From assembly GCF_009707955.1 (NCBI RefSeq), contig NZ_WMDQ01000007.1, positions 186,001-250,000 on the forward strand: DNA of 64,000 nucleotides, in the 5' to 3' direction. The stretch's first letter is position 1. Each line of letters starts with the position of its first letter. The DNA comes from Flavobacterium sp. LC2016-13 (GTDB lineage: Bacteria; Bacteroidota; Bacteroidia; Flavobacteriales; Flavobacteriaceae). Below the pieces are notes generated by a model, which was not told the origin of the DNA, ran no database searches, and was given only the letters and a program-made list of their open reading frames with translations. The position numbers and the translations under genes are program-made. Shown piece after piece: positions 9,338 through 16,037 of the stretch.

Positions 9338-9721
9338 CTATTTATCCTTCAATAATTTCTCTAAATATTCAACTTTTTCTTTTTCAGCAAGAACCAAACG
9401 TTCGTAAAGTTCAACTACTTTATCAAGTGGATTGAAAGTACAATAATTGCTTTGAAAGTTTCCTTGACTATCATTAAATGTATTGAAATAATTAATCACA
9501 TTTTCATCAGAAAAACTTTTTATTGCTTCTGCAGATACACCAAGTGCTTTTGCTATTTCGACAAGTTTTTCTTCATCAATCGTTTCGCTGTTTTCTATTG
9601 CAGAAATAGCTTGTTGGTTTGTACCTAAAGCTTGTGCCAAAGCTTCTTGTTTCATATCTCGAAGTTCACGAATACGGCTGATTTTTCGCCCTATATGATT
9701 TGGTTTTGTTGCTGTGCTCAT
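9338..9721 (-). CDS. XRE-family helix-turn-helix transcriptional regulator
   Basis: 127 residues. The HTH_3 domain covers about 10-66 (ISRIRELRDMKQEALAQALG, then NQQAISAIENSETIDEEKLVEIAKALGV). The C-terminal part ends in a Lys/Glu-rich helix (VELYERLVLAEKEKVEYLEKLLKDK) that looks like a coiled-coil dimerisation segment. Regulators of this length and layout are common in Flavobacteriaceae. The targets are unknown. It is transcribed alone on the minus strand inside the accessory patch, with a spacer of about 200 bases behind its start that holds no gene. Confidence 0.85.
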   Translation of the reverse strand: MSTATKPNHIGRKISRIRELRDMKQEALAQALGTNQQAISAIENSETIDEEKLVEIAKALGVSAEAIKSFSDENVINYFNTFNDSQGNFQSNYCTFNPLDKVVELYERLVLAEKEKVEYLEKLLKDK

Positions 9722-9921
9722 AATTCAAAGATATTTAAAATTCTTTTTACAGAATAGCTTTTAGTAAAAAACAGGTTGTTTCGGTAAGAAACCATTTTTG
9801 AAACAGTTTACTTTTGATGGTTTTATTTAATAAGTAAAAATACAATTTTTCAGACAAAAATTTAGGAAAACTGTTTTAGATATTCTTATGAAAACCGAAA
9901 GAGATTAATCCTGTATAGTTT

Positions 9922-10689
9922 CTATTCTTTCAATTTTATATTTTTCCATGTGTTAATAGCCCAGTCAAGATATTCTTTTTCATCAAAATAAAATGTAGCC
10001 TGAAGCACTTCTTTGTCAATTATAGAAAAACCAAAAAGTACTTGATATGTTCTATGTTCATCATGTTCCTCGATCAAATATCCTATTTTTGAAATTTCGT
10101 TATCAGAAAATTCAAATTTGTCTAGTGTTTTAGATTTTGTCTCATCTCGATTATCTGTTTCCTGTTTATATTCTTCATATAGTTGTTCTTTATTTTCTTC
10201 AGAATTCCATATGATTAATCTAATAGATTTGTCTCCTGTCGTATAATACAAAGTTCCATCTTTTTCAATACTTCGCTCAAAGAGATTATTAATTTCAAAT
10301 GTCCAATTTCCCGTTAGTTTATGCGTGGTTATAAAATCATCTTCAAATTCGAAATCAGTAACTTTATACCAATCAGAATCGTCTTTTTCTCTCTCATAAA
10401 CAGAACCAACTCCTTTTAATAAAATATCCTTAAGTGAAGGATCAATTTTTAGAATAGTCGAAGGATTATATATTCCAATATTGTCTGGATTATCATTGTA
10501 TTCTTCAGACTCAAATCCTGTAAAAACCCTCCAGCCGCTATCTTCGGGACGAGTTCTTTTTTCGCGGTATAAAAATCCGGGTTTCATATTTTGGTCAACA
10601 ACCATTTTAGAAACCAAGAGCGCTCCAATTGGCGGAAAGTTGTCAAAATTATTCTCGTTTTTGATCTGTGTCTTTTTGAAAAATTTCAT
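9922..10689 (-). CDS. DUF2185 domain protein (immunity-protein-like N-terminal domain)
   Basis: 255 residues, no signal peptide. Residues about 22-100 (LVSKMVVDQNMKPGFLYREK, then EDSGWRVFTGFESEEYNDNPDN) match DUF2185, a family also listed among polymorphic-toxin immunity proteins (Imm33 type). The C-terminal half, with many aromatic and acidic residues, is not one I recognise. No toxin or polymorphic secretion gene lies nearby, so if it is an immunity protein it is an orphan. It sits beside a small membrane protein gene on the same strand, within the accessory patch next to tRNA-Ala. Confidence 0.65.
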   Translation of the reverse strand: MKFFKKTQIKNENNFDNFPPIGALLVSKMVVDQNMKPGFLYREKRTRPEDSGWRVFTGFESEEYNDNPDNIGIYNPSTILKIDPSLKDILLKGVGSVYEREKDDSDWYKVTDFEFEDDFITTHKLTGNWTFEINNLFERSIEKDGTLYYTTGDKSIRLIIWNSEENKEQLYEEYKQETDNRDETKSKTLDKFEFSDNEISKIGYLIEEHDEHRTYQVLFGFSIIDKEVLQATFYFDEKEYLDWAINTWKNIKLKE

Positions 10690-10801
10690 TTGTGGTTTTT
10701 AAATTTCAGGTAACAATTTGATTTTATGTTCGAAATGGAAATAGATGTTTGAAATTAGTACGGATATTATAAATGCCAATTCTAAACTAAAAGCCACTTC
10801 A

Positions 10802-11155
10802 TTATCTTGAAATCGCTATTAAAAAATTTACAATCGCCACAATCAAAAGAACCAATCCGATAATAAGGAGTACATTATCTTCGGTTGTACTGATGCTTTT
10901 TTTGGCGAGATAATAACGATCAATTAATAGTCCGATTTCGTAGAAAAACAGAAAACCAATTACTGTTAGCAAACCGTATACTTTTTCTAATCCGCCGCTT
11001 CCGCTAAATGCGCCTTCGTGAGCAAACCAGCCAACAATAAGAGCCAGCGGAACAATTAATAATGTAGATTTTATAAGCAGCGGACTGCCTTTCCAGAACA
11101 ATAACCCAATGAGAAATAATATTGGTATTAATAGCCAACGGAGTAATACTGTCAT
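10802..11155 (-). CDS. Small integral membrane protein of unknown function
   Basis: 117 residues with about four hydrophobic helices (3-20, 28-45, 59-80, 93-113). The loops are short and lack catalytic-looking motifs. I do not recognise the family. It is transcribed on the minus strand, downstream of the GIY-YIG gene but separated from it by a hairpin at 11228-11264, and upstream of the DUF2185 gene with a gap of about 110 bases. The start is the first ATG after the upstream hairpin. Confidence 0.6.
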   Translation of the reverse strand: MTVLLRWLLIPILFLIGLLFWKGSPLLIKSTLLIVPLALIVGWFAHEGAFSGSGGLEKVYGLLTVIGFLFFYEIGLLIDRYYLAKKSISTTEDNVLLIIGLVLLIVAIVNFLIAISR

Positions 11156-11227
11156 TTTTTAAACTTTAGTTGAATTATAAAATTACGTAATTATAAAACA
11201 TCTTCTGAAAACAAACTCCCTGAAAAT

Positions 11228-11264
11228 AAAAAAACCGTATCACAATAAAGTAATACGGTTTTTT
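11228..11264. terminator. Hairpin terminator after the GIY-YIG/tRNA cassette
   Basis: AAAAAACCGTAT is mirrored by ATACGGTTTTTT across a loop of about 12 bases. It closes the minus-strand tRNA/GIY-YIG unit and separates it from the small membrane protein gene. Confidence 0.7.
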
Positions 11265-11265
11265 G

Positions 11266-11335
11266 TGGAGAATATCGTCCCGAAACTTCGGGAGAACCGA
11301 TCACCCTCCCAATACATCGGGATACTCTATCCCTT
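11266..11335 (-). pseudogene. tRNA-Ala pseudogene overlapping the 3' end of the GIY-YIG gene
   Basis: Read on the minus strand it follows tRNA-Ala (11640-11713): GGGA, then GAGTA, an anticodon arm replaced by CCCGATGTATTGGG, GGGTGA, a T-arm broken by the palindrome TCCCGAAGTTTCGGGA, then ATATTCTCCA. The D-arm segment equivalent to 14 bases of the intact gene is missing. The base directly before the acceptor 3' end is shared with the intact tRNA (GTGGAGAATA on the plus strand). It cannot fold as a functional tRNA. Confidence 0.6.
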
Positions 11336-11573
11336 TTTCGATAAGATTTTCGATATATTTTCTACTTTTCATTTTTTTGATTTGCAATTCTCTTTGACAG
11401 GCTTCACTTCGGGTTGGGAAAGTTTCAAAATATTTTAATTCCCAATCTTTAGCAACTTTGGTAAACTTACTTCTGCTATTCAAATGATCTTGTAAACGTT
11501 GTTCAATGTTTTCACAAGATCCAGTATAATACTTATTGAGCGTAATTGAATATAGAATGTAAGTATAAAACAT
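11301..11573 (-). CDS. Single-domain GIY-YIG endonuclease (UPF0213/YhbQ-like)
   Basis: 90 residues, the usual length for this family. The GIY-YIG pair reads YTYIL then YYTGS (residues 3-19). The catalytic Arg lies in EQRLQDHL and the metal-binding Glu in SEACQRELQIKK. Single-domain GIY-YIG proteins cleave DNA in a metal-dependent way; their cellular role is largely unknown. It lies between intact tRNA-Ala and a tRNA pseudogene. Its last codons (IEYPDVLGG) are read from the tRNA-derived sequence. This position suggests a mobile or homing-type gene that inserts at tRNA loci; that is inference. Confidence 0.85.
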   Translation of the reverse strand: MFYTYILYSITLNKYYTGSCENIEQRLQDHLNSRSKFTKVAKDWELKYFETFPTRSEACQRELQIKKMKSRKYIENLIEKGIEYPDVLGG

Positions 11574-11588
11574 AATTGTTATAAATGA

Positions 11589-11623
11589 AAATACCCAAAC
11601 ATATTTTTATGTTTGGGTATTTG
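11589..11623. terminator. Hairpin terminator after tRNA-Ala
   Basis: AAATACCCAAACAT on the plus strand is mirrored by ATGTTTGGGTATTT. It is a strong GC-containing stem directly downstream of tRNA-Ala on the minus strand and just upstream of the GIY-YIG start. Confidence 0.75.
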
Positions 11624-11639
11624 TTTGTAAAATAATTTG

Positions 11640-11713
11640 TGGAGAATACCGGATTCGAACCGGTCACCCCTTGCCTGCCAGGCAAGTACTCTAGCCAAAT
11701 GAGCTAATCCCCC
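11640..11713 (-). tRNA. tRNA-Ala, anticodon GGC
   Basis: A complete 74-base cloverleaf on the minus strand. The acceptor 5' strand GGGGGAT pairs with ATTCTCC, giving the G3:U70 pair that marks alanine tRNAs. The D-arm is GCTC/GAGT. The anticodon stem CTTGC/GCAAG encloses loop CTGGCAG (anticodon GGC). The T-arm is ACCGG-TTCGAAT-CCGGT, and the discriminator is A73. CCA is not encoded. The neighbours on both sides are degenerate copies of the same gene. Confidence 0.93.
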
Positions 11714-11734
11714 TTTTTTATGACTTATGAATTT

Positions 11735-11796
11735 GCATTCGAACCGTTACCCTCCCGATTAGATCGGGATACTCTAGCCAAATGAGCTAATCCCCC
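11735..11796 (-). pseudogene. Degenerate tRNA-Ala-like copy with palindromic anticodon arm
   Basis: On the minus strand it starts GGGGGATTAGCTCATTTGGC, identical to the intact tRNA through the D-arm. The anticodon arm is replaced by TCCCGATCTAATCGGGA, whose loop would show CUA. The T-loop TTCGAAT remains, but the 3' T-stem and acceptor strand are lost. It lies upstream of the intact tRNA in the same orientation. Confidence 0.65.
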
Positions 11797-11902
11797 AATT
11801 GTCTAGCAAATAAAGTCAATTAATTTTCAAAAAACAAATTTCAAATCGGCTTCGGTCGAAAATATTTACCAAAACCGTAACTTTACCATAAAAACTATTT
11901 TT

Positions 11903-12667
11903 ATGAGTTTAGAAATTCAAAAGGGTTCTTTAGAAACTACTTTTCAAAATAATATTGCAACCATTCAATTTGGTCATCCGGCGAGTAATTCATTTCCACG
12001 TGAATTGTTGGATCGTTTAACTGCCGAAATTAATTCTTTAAGTCGAAATGAAACTGTTTCAGTTATTATTTTGCAAAGCGAAGGATCGAAAGCCTTTTGT
12101 TCAGGCGCTTCGTTTGATGAACTTCTGACAGTAGAAAATGAGGAGCAGGGAAAAGAGTTTTTCTCTGGTTTTGCACATTTGCTAAATGCCATGCGAAACT
12201 GTTCTAAACTAATTATTGGTCGTGCGCAGGGAAAATCTGTTGGAGGAGGAGTTGGTATTCTTGCAGCTTGTGATTATGTTTTGGCTACAACGGAAAGTGC
12301 TATAAAATTATCTGAATTAGCGATTGGTATTGGTCCGTTTGTGATTGAACCGGCCGTTTCGCGTAAAATTGGAAAAGCAGCGATGGCAGAAATGACTTTG
12401 GCGGCACACGAATGGAAATCGGCACAATGGGCTTTGGAAAATAAACTTTTTTCGGAGCTTCATAAAGCGGAAGATCTTGATAATGCCGTTGCAATTTTTG
12501 CTCAAAAACTGAGTTCTTATAATCCGGAAGCATTATACGAAATGAAGAAAATTATCTGGGAAGGAACAGAGCAATGGGAATCGTTACTTATTGAAAGAGC
12601 TGCAATTACGGGTAAATTGGTTTTGTCTGATTTTAGTAGAAATGCTTTGACACAATTTAAAAAATAA
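11903..12667 (+). CDS. Enoyl-CoA hydratase/isomerase family protein (crotonase fold)
   Basis: 254 residues. The two oxyanion-hole segments are present: AFCSGASFDEL (64-74) and GKSVGGGVGILAACDYVLA (110-128). The first catalytic Glu position is kept (LSELAIG, Glu138). The second, usually in an IPGAGG-like loop, reads GIGPFVIEP, so substrate and reaction may differ from classical hydratase. The protein would act on a CoA thioester in the cytoplasm. It is transcribed ahead of a 58-residue membrane peptide gene and queD, with which it has no obvious metabolic link. Confidence 0.85.
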   Translation: MSLEIQKGSLETTFQNNIATIQFGHPASNSFPRELLDRLTAEINSLSRNETVSVIILQSEGSKAFCSGASFDELLTVENEEQGKEFFSGFAHLLNAMRNCSKLIIGRAQGKSVGGGVGILAACDYVLATTESAIKLSELAIGIGPFVIEPAVSRKIGKAAMAEMTLAAHEWKSAQWALENKLFSELHKAEDLDNAVAIFAQKLSSYNPEALYEMKKIIWEGTEQWESLLIERAAITGKLVLSDFSRNALTQFKK

Positions 12668-12695
12668 TCACGCTTAAATTAAATTTTACGAAACA

Positions 12696-12872
12696 ATGTA
12701 CATTATTTCATTATTGCAAAAAGTAGATGTTGCAGAGAAAATTAAAACTGCTCCGGATAGCAGTTATCAGATTGGAGTTTTGATAGGATCGTTTGTTCCT
12801 TTCGTGATTTTAATCGGAATTGCTTATTGGATGTATAACAGAGCCAAAAAAAGAGATGAAAACGGTTATTAA
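12696..12872 (+). CDS. Small single-pass membrane protein, 58 residues
   Basis: A short gene between the crotonase gene and queD. The ATG at 12696 opens 58 codons: a Lys-containing N-terminus, one hydrophobic helix (IGVLIGSFVPFVILIGIAYW, about 26-45) and a basic tail YNRAKKRDENGY. The composition and the clear membrane topology support translation. I do not recognise a family; the shape resembles small membrane-enzyme subunits such as CcoQ-like peptides, but no oxidase genes are nearby. It ends five bases before the queD promoter box. Confidence 0.6.
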   Translation: MYIISLLQKVDVAEKIKTAPDSSYQIGVLIGSFVPFVILIGIAYWMYNRAKKRDENGY

Positions 12873-12876
12873 TTTG

Positions 12877-12884
12877 TAAATTTG
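12877..12884 (+). promoter_or_regulatory. Promoter -7 box (TAAATTTG) of queD
   Basis: TAAATTTG matches TAnnTTTG and lies 20 bases before the queD start, giving a short leader. It suggests queD can be transcribed apart from the upstream small gene. Confidence 0.5.
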
Positions 12885-12903
12885 CAACCTAAAATTCAAA
12901 TCG

Positions 12904-13353
12904 ATGAGTAATATCAGAATTACAAAACAATTTAGTTTCGAAACCGGACATGCTTTATACGGTTACGACGGAAAATGCAAGAACGTTCACGGACACAGTT
13001 ATAAATTGTCGGTAACGGTTATTGGTTCGCCAATAACGGATCGATCGAATGTGAAATTCGGAATGGTAATCGATTTTTCGGACCTAAAGAAAATTGTAAA
13101 AGAAGAAATCGTCGATCAGTTTGATCATGCCACTGTTTTTAACGAAACAACACCACATATCGAATTGGCCAATGAATTGAAAAATCGCGGTCATCACGTA
13201 ATTTTGGTAGATTATCAGCCAACAAGTGAAAACATGGTTGTTGATTTTTCAGAAAGAATCATTGCGCGTTTGCCAAAAGAAATTTCTCTTTTCTCACTTA
13301 AACTTCAGGAAACAGAATCGTCATTCGCTGAATGGTATGCATCTGATAATTAG
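12904..13353 (+). CDS. queD: 6-carboxytetrahydropterin synthase / 6-pyruvoyl-tetrahydropterin synthase family
   Basis: 149 residues. Zinc ligands are His16 (ETGHAL), His29 and His31 (CKNVHGHSY), with catalytic Cys25. The catalytic pair continues with Asp/His in DQFDHATV (His75) and Glu in LQETESSFAEW. The family makes either 6-carboxytetrahydropterin from dihydroneopterin triphosphate (queuosine pathway) or pyruvoyl-tetrahydropterin. In bacteria the QueD role is usual, and the presence of the Cys25 and C-terminal Glu fits it. No other queuosine genes lie in the window, so the pathway assignment rests on the family. Confidence 0.85.
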   Translation: MSNIRITKQFSFETGHALYGYDGKCKNVHGHSYKLSVTVIGSPITDRSNVKFGMVIDFSDLKKIVKEEIVDQFDHATVFNETTPHIELANELKNRGHHVILVDYQPTSENMVVDFSERIIARLPKEISLFSLKLQETESSFAEWYASDN

Positions 13354-13357
13354 TTAG

Positions 13358-13471
13358 GCTAAAGTCCAAAGTCGGAAAGTCGAAAGTCGAAAGTCCAAAA
13401 TCTAATAATCTAAGACGTCTAACATCTAAGAAGTCCAAGAATTCAAGCAGTCTAAAAATCTAATAATCTAA
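13358..13471 (+). repeat. Short-period word repeat (AAAGTC / AATCTAA) between queD and lpxH
   Basis: The whole spacer consists of 7-9-base units: AAAGTCC, AAAGTCG repeated, then AATCTAA, AAGACGTCT, AACATCT and AATAATCTAA, ending at the lpxH ATG. Related arrays precede uppP (43620-43704) and frr (47830-47978). Confidence 0.6.
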
Positions 13472-14215
13472 ATGAAAAAAGTATATTTTGCTTCTGATCA
13501 GCATTTTGGAGCTCCAACTTCTGAGTTGAGTTTGCCTCGCGAACAAAAATTTGTAGCCTGGTTAGATGTGGTAAAACATGATGCCGAAGCTATTTTTTTA
13601 CTAGGAGATTTGTTTGATTTTTGGTTCGAATATAAAACCGTTGTCCCAAAAGGTTTTGTGCGTGTTTTAGGTAAACTGGCCGAAATTCGTGATAGCGGAA
13701 TCCCGATTTACTTTTTCGTTGGAAATCATGATTTATGGATGAACGATTATTTTCAAACCGAATTGAATATTCCGGTTTATCATGATAATAAGGAATTTAC
13801 CTTTAACGGAAAAACCTTTTTAATTGGCCACGGCGACGGAAAAGGGCCTGGTGATAAAGGCTATAAACGAATGAAAAAGGTATTTACTAACCCGTTTTCA
13901 AAATGGCTTTTTCGCTGGTTGCATCCAGATGTTGGCGTTAGTTTGGCGCAATATCTATCCGTTAAAAATAAACTGATTTCGGGAGACGAAGACGTGAAAT
14001 TTTTAGGAGAAGAAAACGAATGGCTGGTTTTATATGCCAAACGTAAACTCGAAACCAAACATTACAATTACTTTATTTTCGGTCATCGTCATTTACCAAT
14101 GATTATTCCGGTTGGCGAAGATTCAAATTATGTAAATCTTGGCGATTGGATTGGTTATTTTACTTATGGAGTATTTGACGGCGAAACTTTTGAACTTCAA
14201 AAATTCGAACAATAA
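13472..14215 (+). CDS. lpxH: UDP-2,3-diacylglucosamine diphosphatase (LpxH-like metallophosphoesterase)
   Basis: 247 residues. Calcineurin-type metal ligands appear in order: Asp9 and His11 (SDQHFG), Asp46 (GDLFDFWFEYK), Asn85-His86-Asp87 (GNHDLWM), His120 (GHGDGKGPGDKGYK) and a C-terminal GHRH. The DFWFEYK and GHGDG contexts are those of the LpxH branch, which hydrolyses UDP-2,3-diacylglucosamine to lipid X in lipid A synthesis at the inner membrane. Its stop directly abuts the stop of the convergent cytochrome gene, with no spacer and no hairpin. Confidence 0.85.
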   Translation: MKKVYFASDQHFGAPTSELSLPREQKFVAWLDVVKHDAEAIFLLGDLFDFWFEYKTVVPKGFVRVLGKLAEIRDSGIPIYFFVGNHDLWMNDYFQTELNIPVYHDNKEFTFNGKTFLIGHGDGKGPGDKGYKRMKKVFTNPFSKWLFRWLHPDVGVSLAQYLSVKNKLISGDEDVKFLGEENEWLVLYAKRKLETKHYNYFIFGHRHLPMIIPVGEDSNYVNLGDWIGYFTYGVFDGETFELQKFEQ

Positions 14216-15427
14216 TTAATTTTTATTATTCGGATAAATAGCAATTTTATGTGTTCTTAATGAATAACTTGACATTGGAGCCGTATTTGATTTTTGAAAA
14301 CGAATTGCTTTTGAATCTTGTTTCGGCATATGACATTCGACACAATTATTCGCTAAAATAGCTTTTGAGGTTGTTTTTAAAGTTGTAGCGTTATGCGTTA
14401 CACCCTGATGACAACTCATGCATATTTTAGAATATGTTTTTAGATTTTGAGATGCATTTTCGTGTGGATTATGGCAAGTCATACAATCCATAGTTTCGCT
14501 TTTCTTAAAACATTTGCTTTGAGAAAGTAATCCCAGTTGATTTCCGTGAACATCATAATGAATACTGTCATTAGATCCCGGAACTCCCCTGAAATAATCG
14601 GAAAGATTATCTCCCGGTTTAAACTGAAAACGGGATTTTACTTTATATTGATCATTTCCGGAATGACAAAGTGCGCACGCATCTATTTTTTGTTGTCTTT
14701 TTAAGTTTTTAAAAGAAACAATATTTTGAGCCATCTTTAAATCAGGAAATTTTAAATGCGTTTGAACATGTTTTTTTGCCGGTCCGTGGCAACGCTCACA
14801 GTCAATACCGTAGATTAGTGTTTTTTTGTTCACGAAATCTTCTACTTCCATAGTCAAAAAACTAATACTGTCAGAACTCGTGGTAATATATTTACTCGCA
14901 ATATTTGAGCTGTGACAGCCGTAGCATTCTTTTTCTACTTTTCTTTCGAAATTAGTAGTAGTTGCAGAATAACCGGGACTTGTAGCCCATGCATTTATCG
15001 ATTTATAGTAAGAAATTGGAAGTTCGTAAGTATAATGATTTTTCCAGTATGCGCTGGTTTGTGCATGTTTGGTTCCAAATAAAACTTCGAAAGGATACGC
15101 TTTAACCTCTTTGTTATTTTTATATAAAACCTGATACATCGTATCGTTGCGTTCTTCCATCACTAATTTAGTGTCTTTATCGTAGACAAAGATATTTCGG
15201 CCATCTTTAAAATGTCCCAGAATACTTTCTTTAGTTGCCGGAGAAGTAGCTTTGAAATGAGAAGTATGAAAAGCCGATTCTGATTGTGTTTGATGACATT
15301 GAATACAGCTTTCAGAACCGGCATAATCGGTTCCGCGAGGATCAATGTAATTGTCAGATTCATTCTTGCAGCTTGTAAAAAAAGTGGTCAAGACAGCAAC
15401 GACAAAAAGAATACGTGTTTTTTTCAT
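14216..15427 (-). CDS. Seven-haem cytochrome c family lipoprotein
   Basis: 403 residues. The signal peptide ends at TTFFTSC, so Cys20 is the probable lipidation site. Seven CxxCH haem-binding motifs follow: CIQCH, CYGCH, CERCH, CALCH, CMTCH, CMSCH and CVECH. Extra His residues between them can serve as distal ligands. It resembles cytochrome c554-like multihaem proteins that move electrons in the periplasm or on the outer membrane. The partner reductase is not encoded nearby, so its role in respiration cannot be assigned. It is a single gene, meeting lpxH tail to tail. Confidence 0.9.
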   Translation of the reverse strand: MKKTRILFVVAVLTTFFTSCKNESDNYIDPRGTDYAGSESCIQCHQTQSESAFHTSHFKATSPATKESILGHFKDGRNIFVYDKDTKLVMEERNDTMYQVLYKNNKEVKAYPFEVLFGTKHAQTSAYWKNHYTYELPISYYKSINAWATSPGYSATTTNFERKVEKECYGCHSSNIASKYITTSSDSISFLTMEVEDFVNKKTLIYGIDCERCHGPAKKHVQTHLKFPDLKMAQNIVSFKNLKRQQKIDACALCHSGNDQYKVKSRFQFKPGDNLSDYFRGVPGSNDSIHYDVHGNQLGLLSQSKCFKKSETMDCMTCHNPHENASQNLKTYSKICMSCHQGVTHNATTLKTTSKAILANNCVECHMPKQDSKAIRFQKSNTAPMSSYSLRTHKIAIYPNNKN

Positions 15428-15520
15428 TGTTGTAAATATACTTTTTTTTGAAGAAAATCAAATATATTTCAATTATGAAAAAAAGCTGTTAAAATATTTA
15501 GAATAATTCTGAATTAAGGT

Positions 15521-15877
15521 TTAATTCATGCCGGCTCCATAAACATACTCATCAAGATCAATTCGGAATAAAGAACCTTCAACCAAATCTTTAATCGATT
15601 TTAATTCTGTCATAGAAACTGCCAAATCGATAGCAGCGCAAGGTGTTTTCAATAAAAATTTATGACATGAATATTTTAATTCGCAAGCTTCGCAACATGC
15701 ATTTTCGATCATGCTGTCTTCTATTAAATCGCAAAAATGATTCAATTCCTGAATGCTAAAATAGAATCCGGTTTCTTTAAAAACCAATTGCACTTTGTCA
15801 GTTATGGTTTCGTTTTCCTTTTTCCAGTAAAAGGCAATTCCAAAATTGTTGTGGTATAACTGTTCTATTTCTCTCAT
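15521..15877 (-). CDS. Small cysteine-containing protein of unknown function
   Basis: 118 residues. No signal peptide or membrane segment. A cluster of cysteines (ENACCEACELKYSCHKFLLK then PCAA, about 64-88) could bind a metal or an iron-sulfur cluster. The N-terminal half reads as strands followed by helix (VQLVFKETGFYFSIQELNHF). I do not recognise the family firmly. It has its own promoter box and is separated from the cytochrome c gene by about 90 bases and from the alpha/beta hydrolase by about 160 bases that hold a dispersed repeat. Confidence 0.65.
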   Translation of the reverse strand: MREIEQLYHNNFGIAFYWKKENETITDKVQLVFKETGFYFSIQELNHFCDLIEDSMIENACCEACELKYSCHKFLLKTPCAAIDLAVSMTELKSIKDLVEGSLFRIDLDEYVYGAGMN

Positions 15878-15898
15878 TATAAATCCTTTTATTTCAAC

Positions 15899-15906
15899 AA
15901 ATATAA
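15899..15906 (-). promoter_or_regulatory. Promoter -7 box (TATATTTG) of the cysteine-rich small protein
   Basis: On the minus strand the sequence reads TATATTTG, a perfect TAnnTTTG box, about 22 bases before the ATG at 15877. Confidence 0.55.
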
Positions 15907-15960
15907 ATATTATTTATATTAATTCTAAATAAAAAACTCATAAATGATTAAAAATTATTC

Positions 15961-15987
15961 ACCATTTAAGTGATATAAGTTCATTTA
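15961..15987 (+). repeat. Copy of the ACCATATAAG...TTCATTTA dispersed repeat
   Basis: ACCATTTAAGTGATATAAGT followed by TCATTTA matches both ends of the element at 4933-5101. Here only one copy is present. Confidence 0.5.
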
Positions 15988-16037
15988 AAGAGCGTGATCT
16001 TAAGTTTGTTTATAGCATCATATTTAATGACTAAATT

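Noticed and set aside
11735..11796. Functional amber-suppressor tRNA
   Set aside because: The 3' acceptor strand and T-stem are lost, so it cannot form a charged tRNA.
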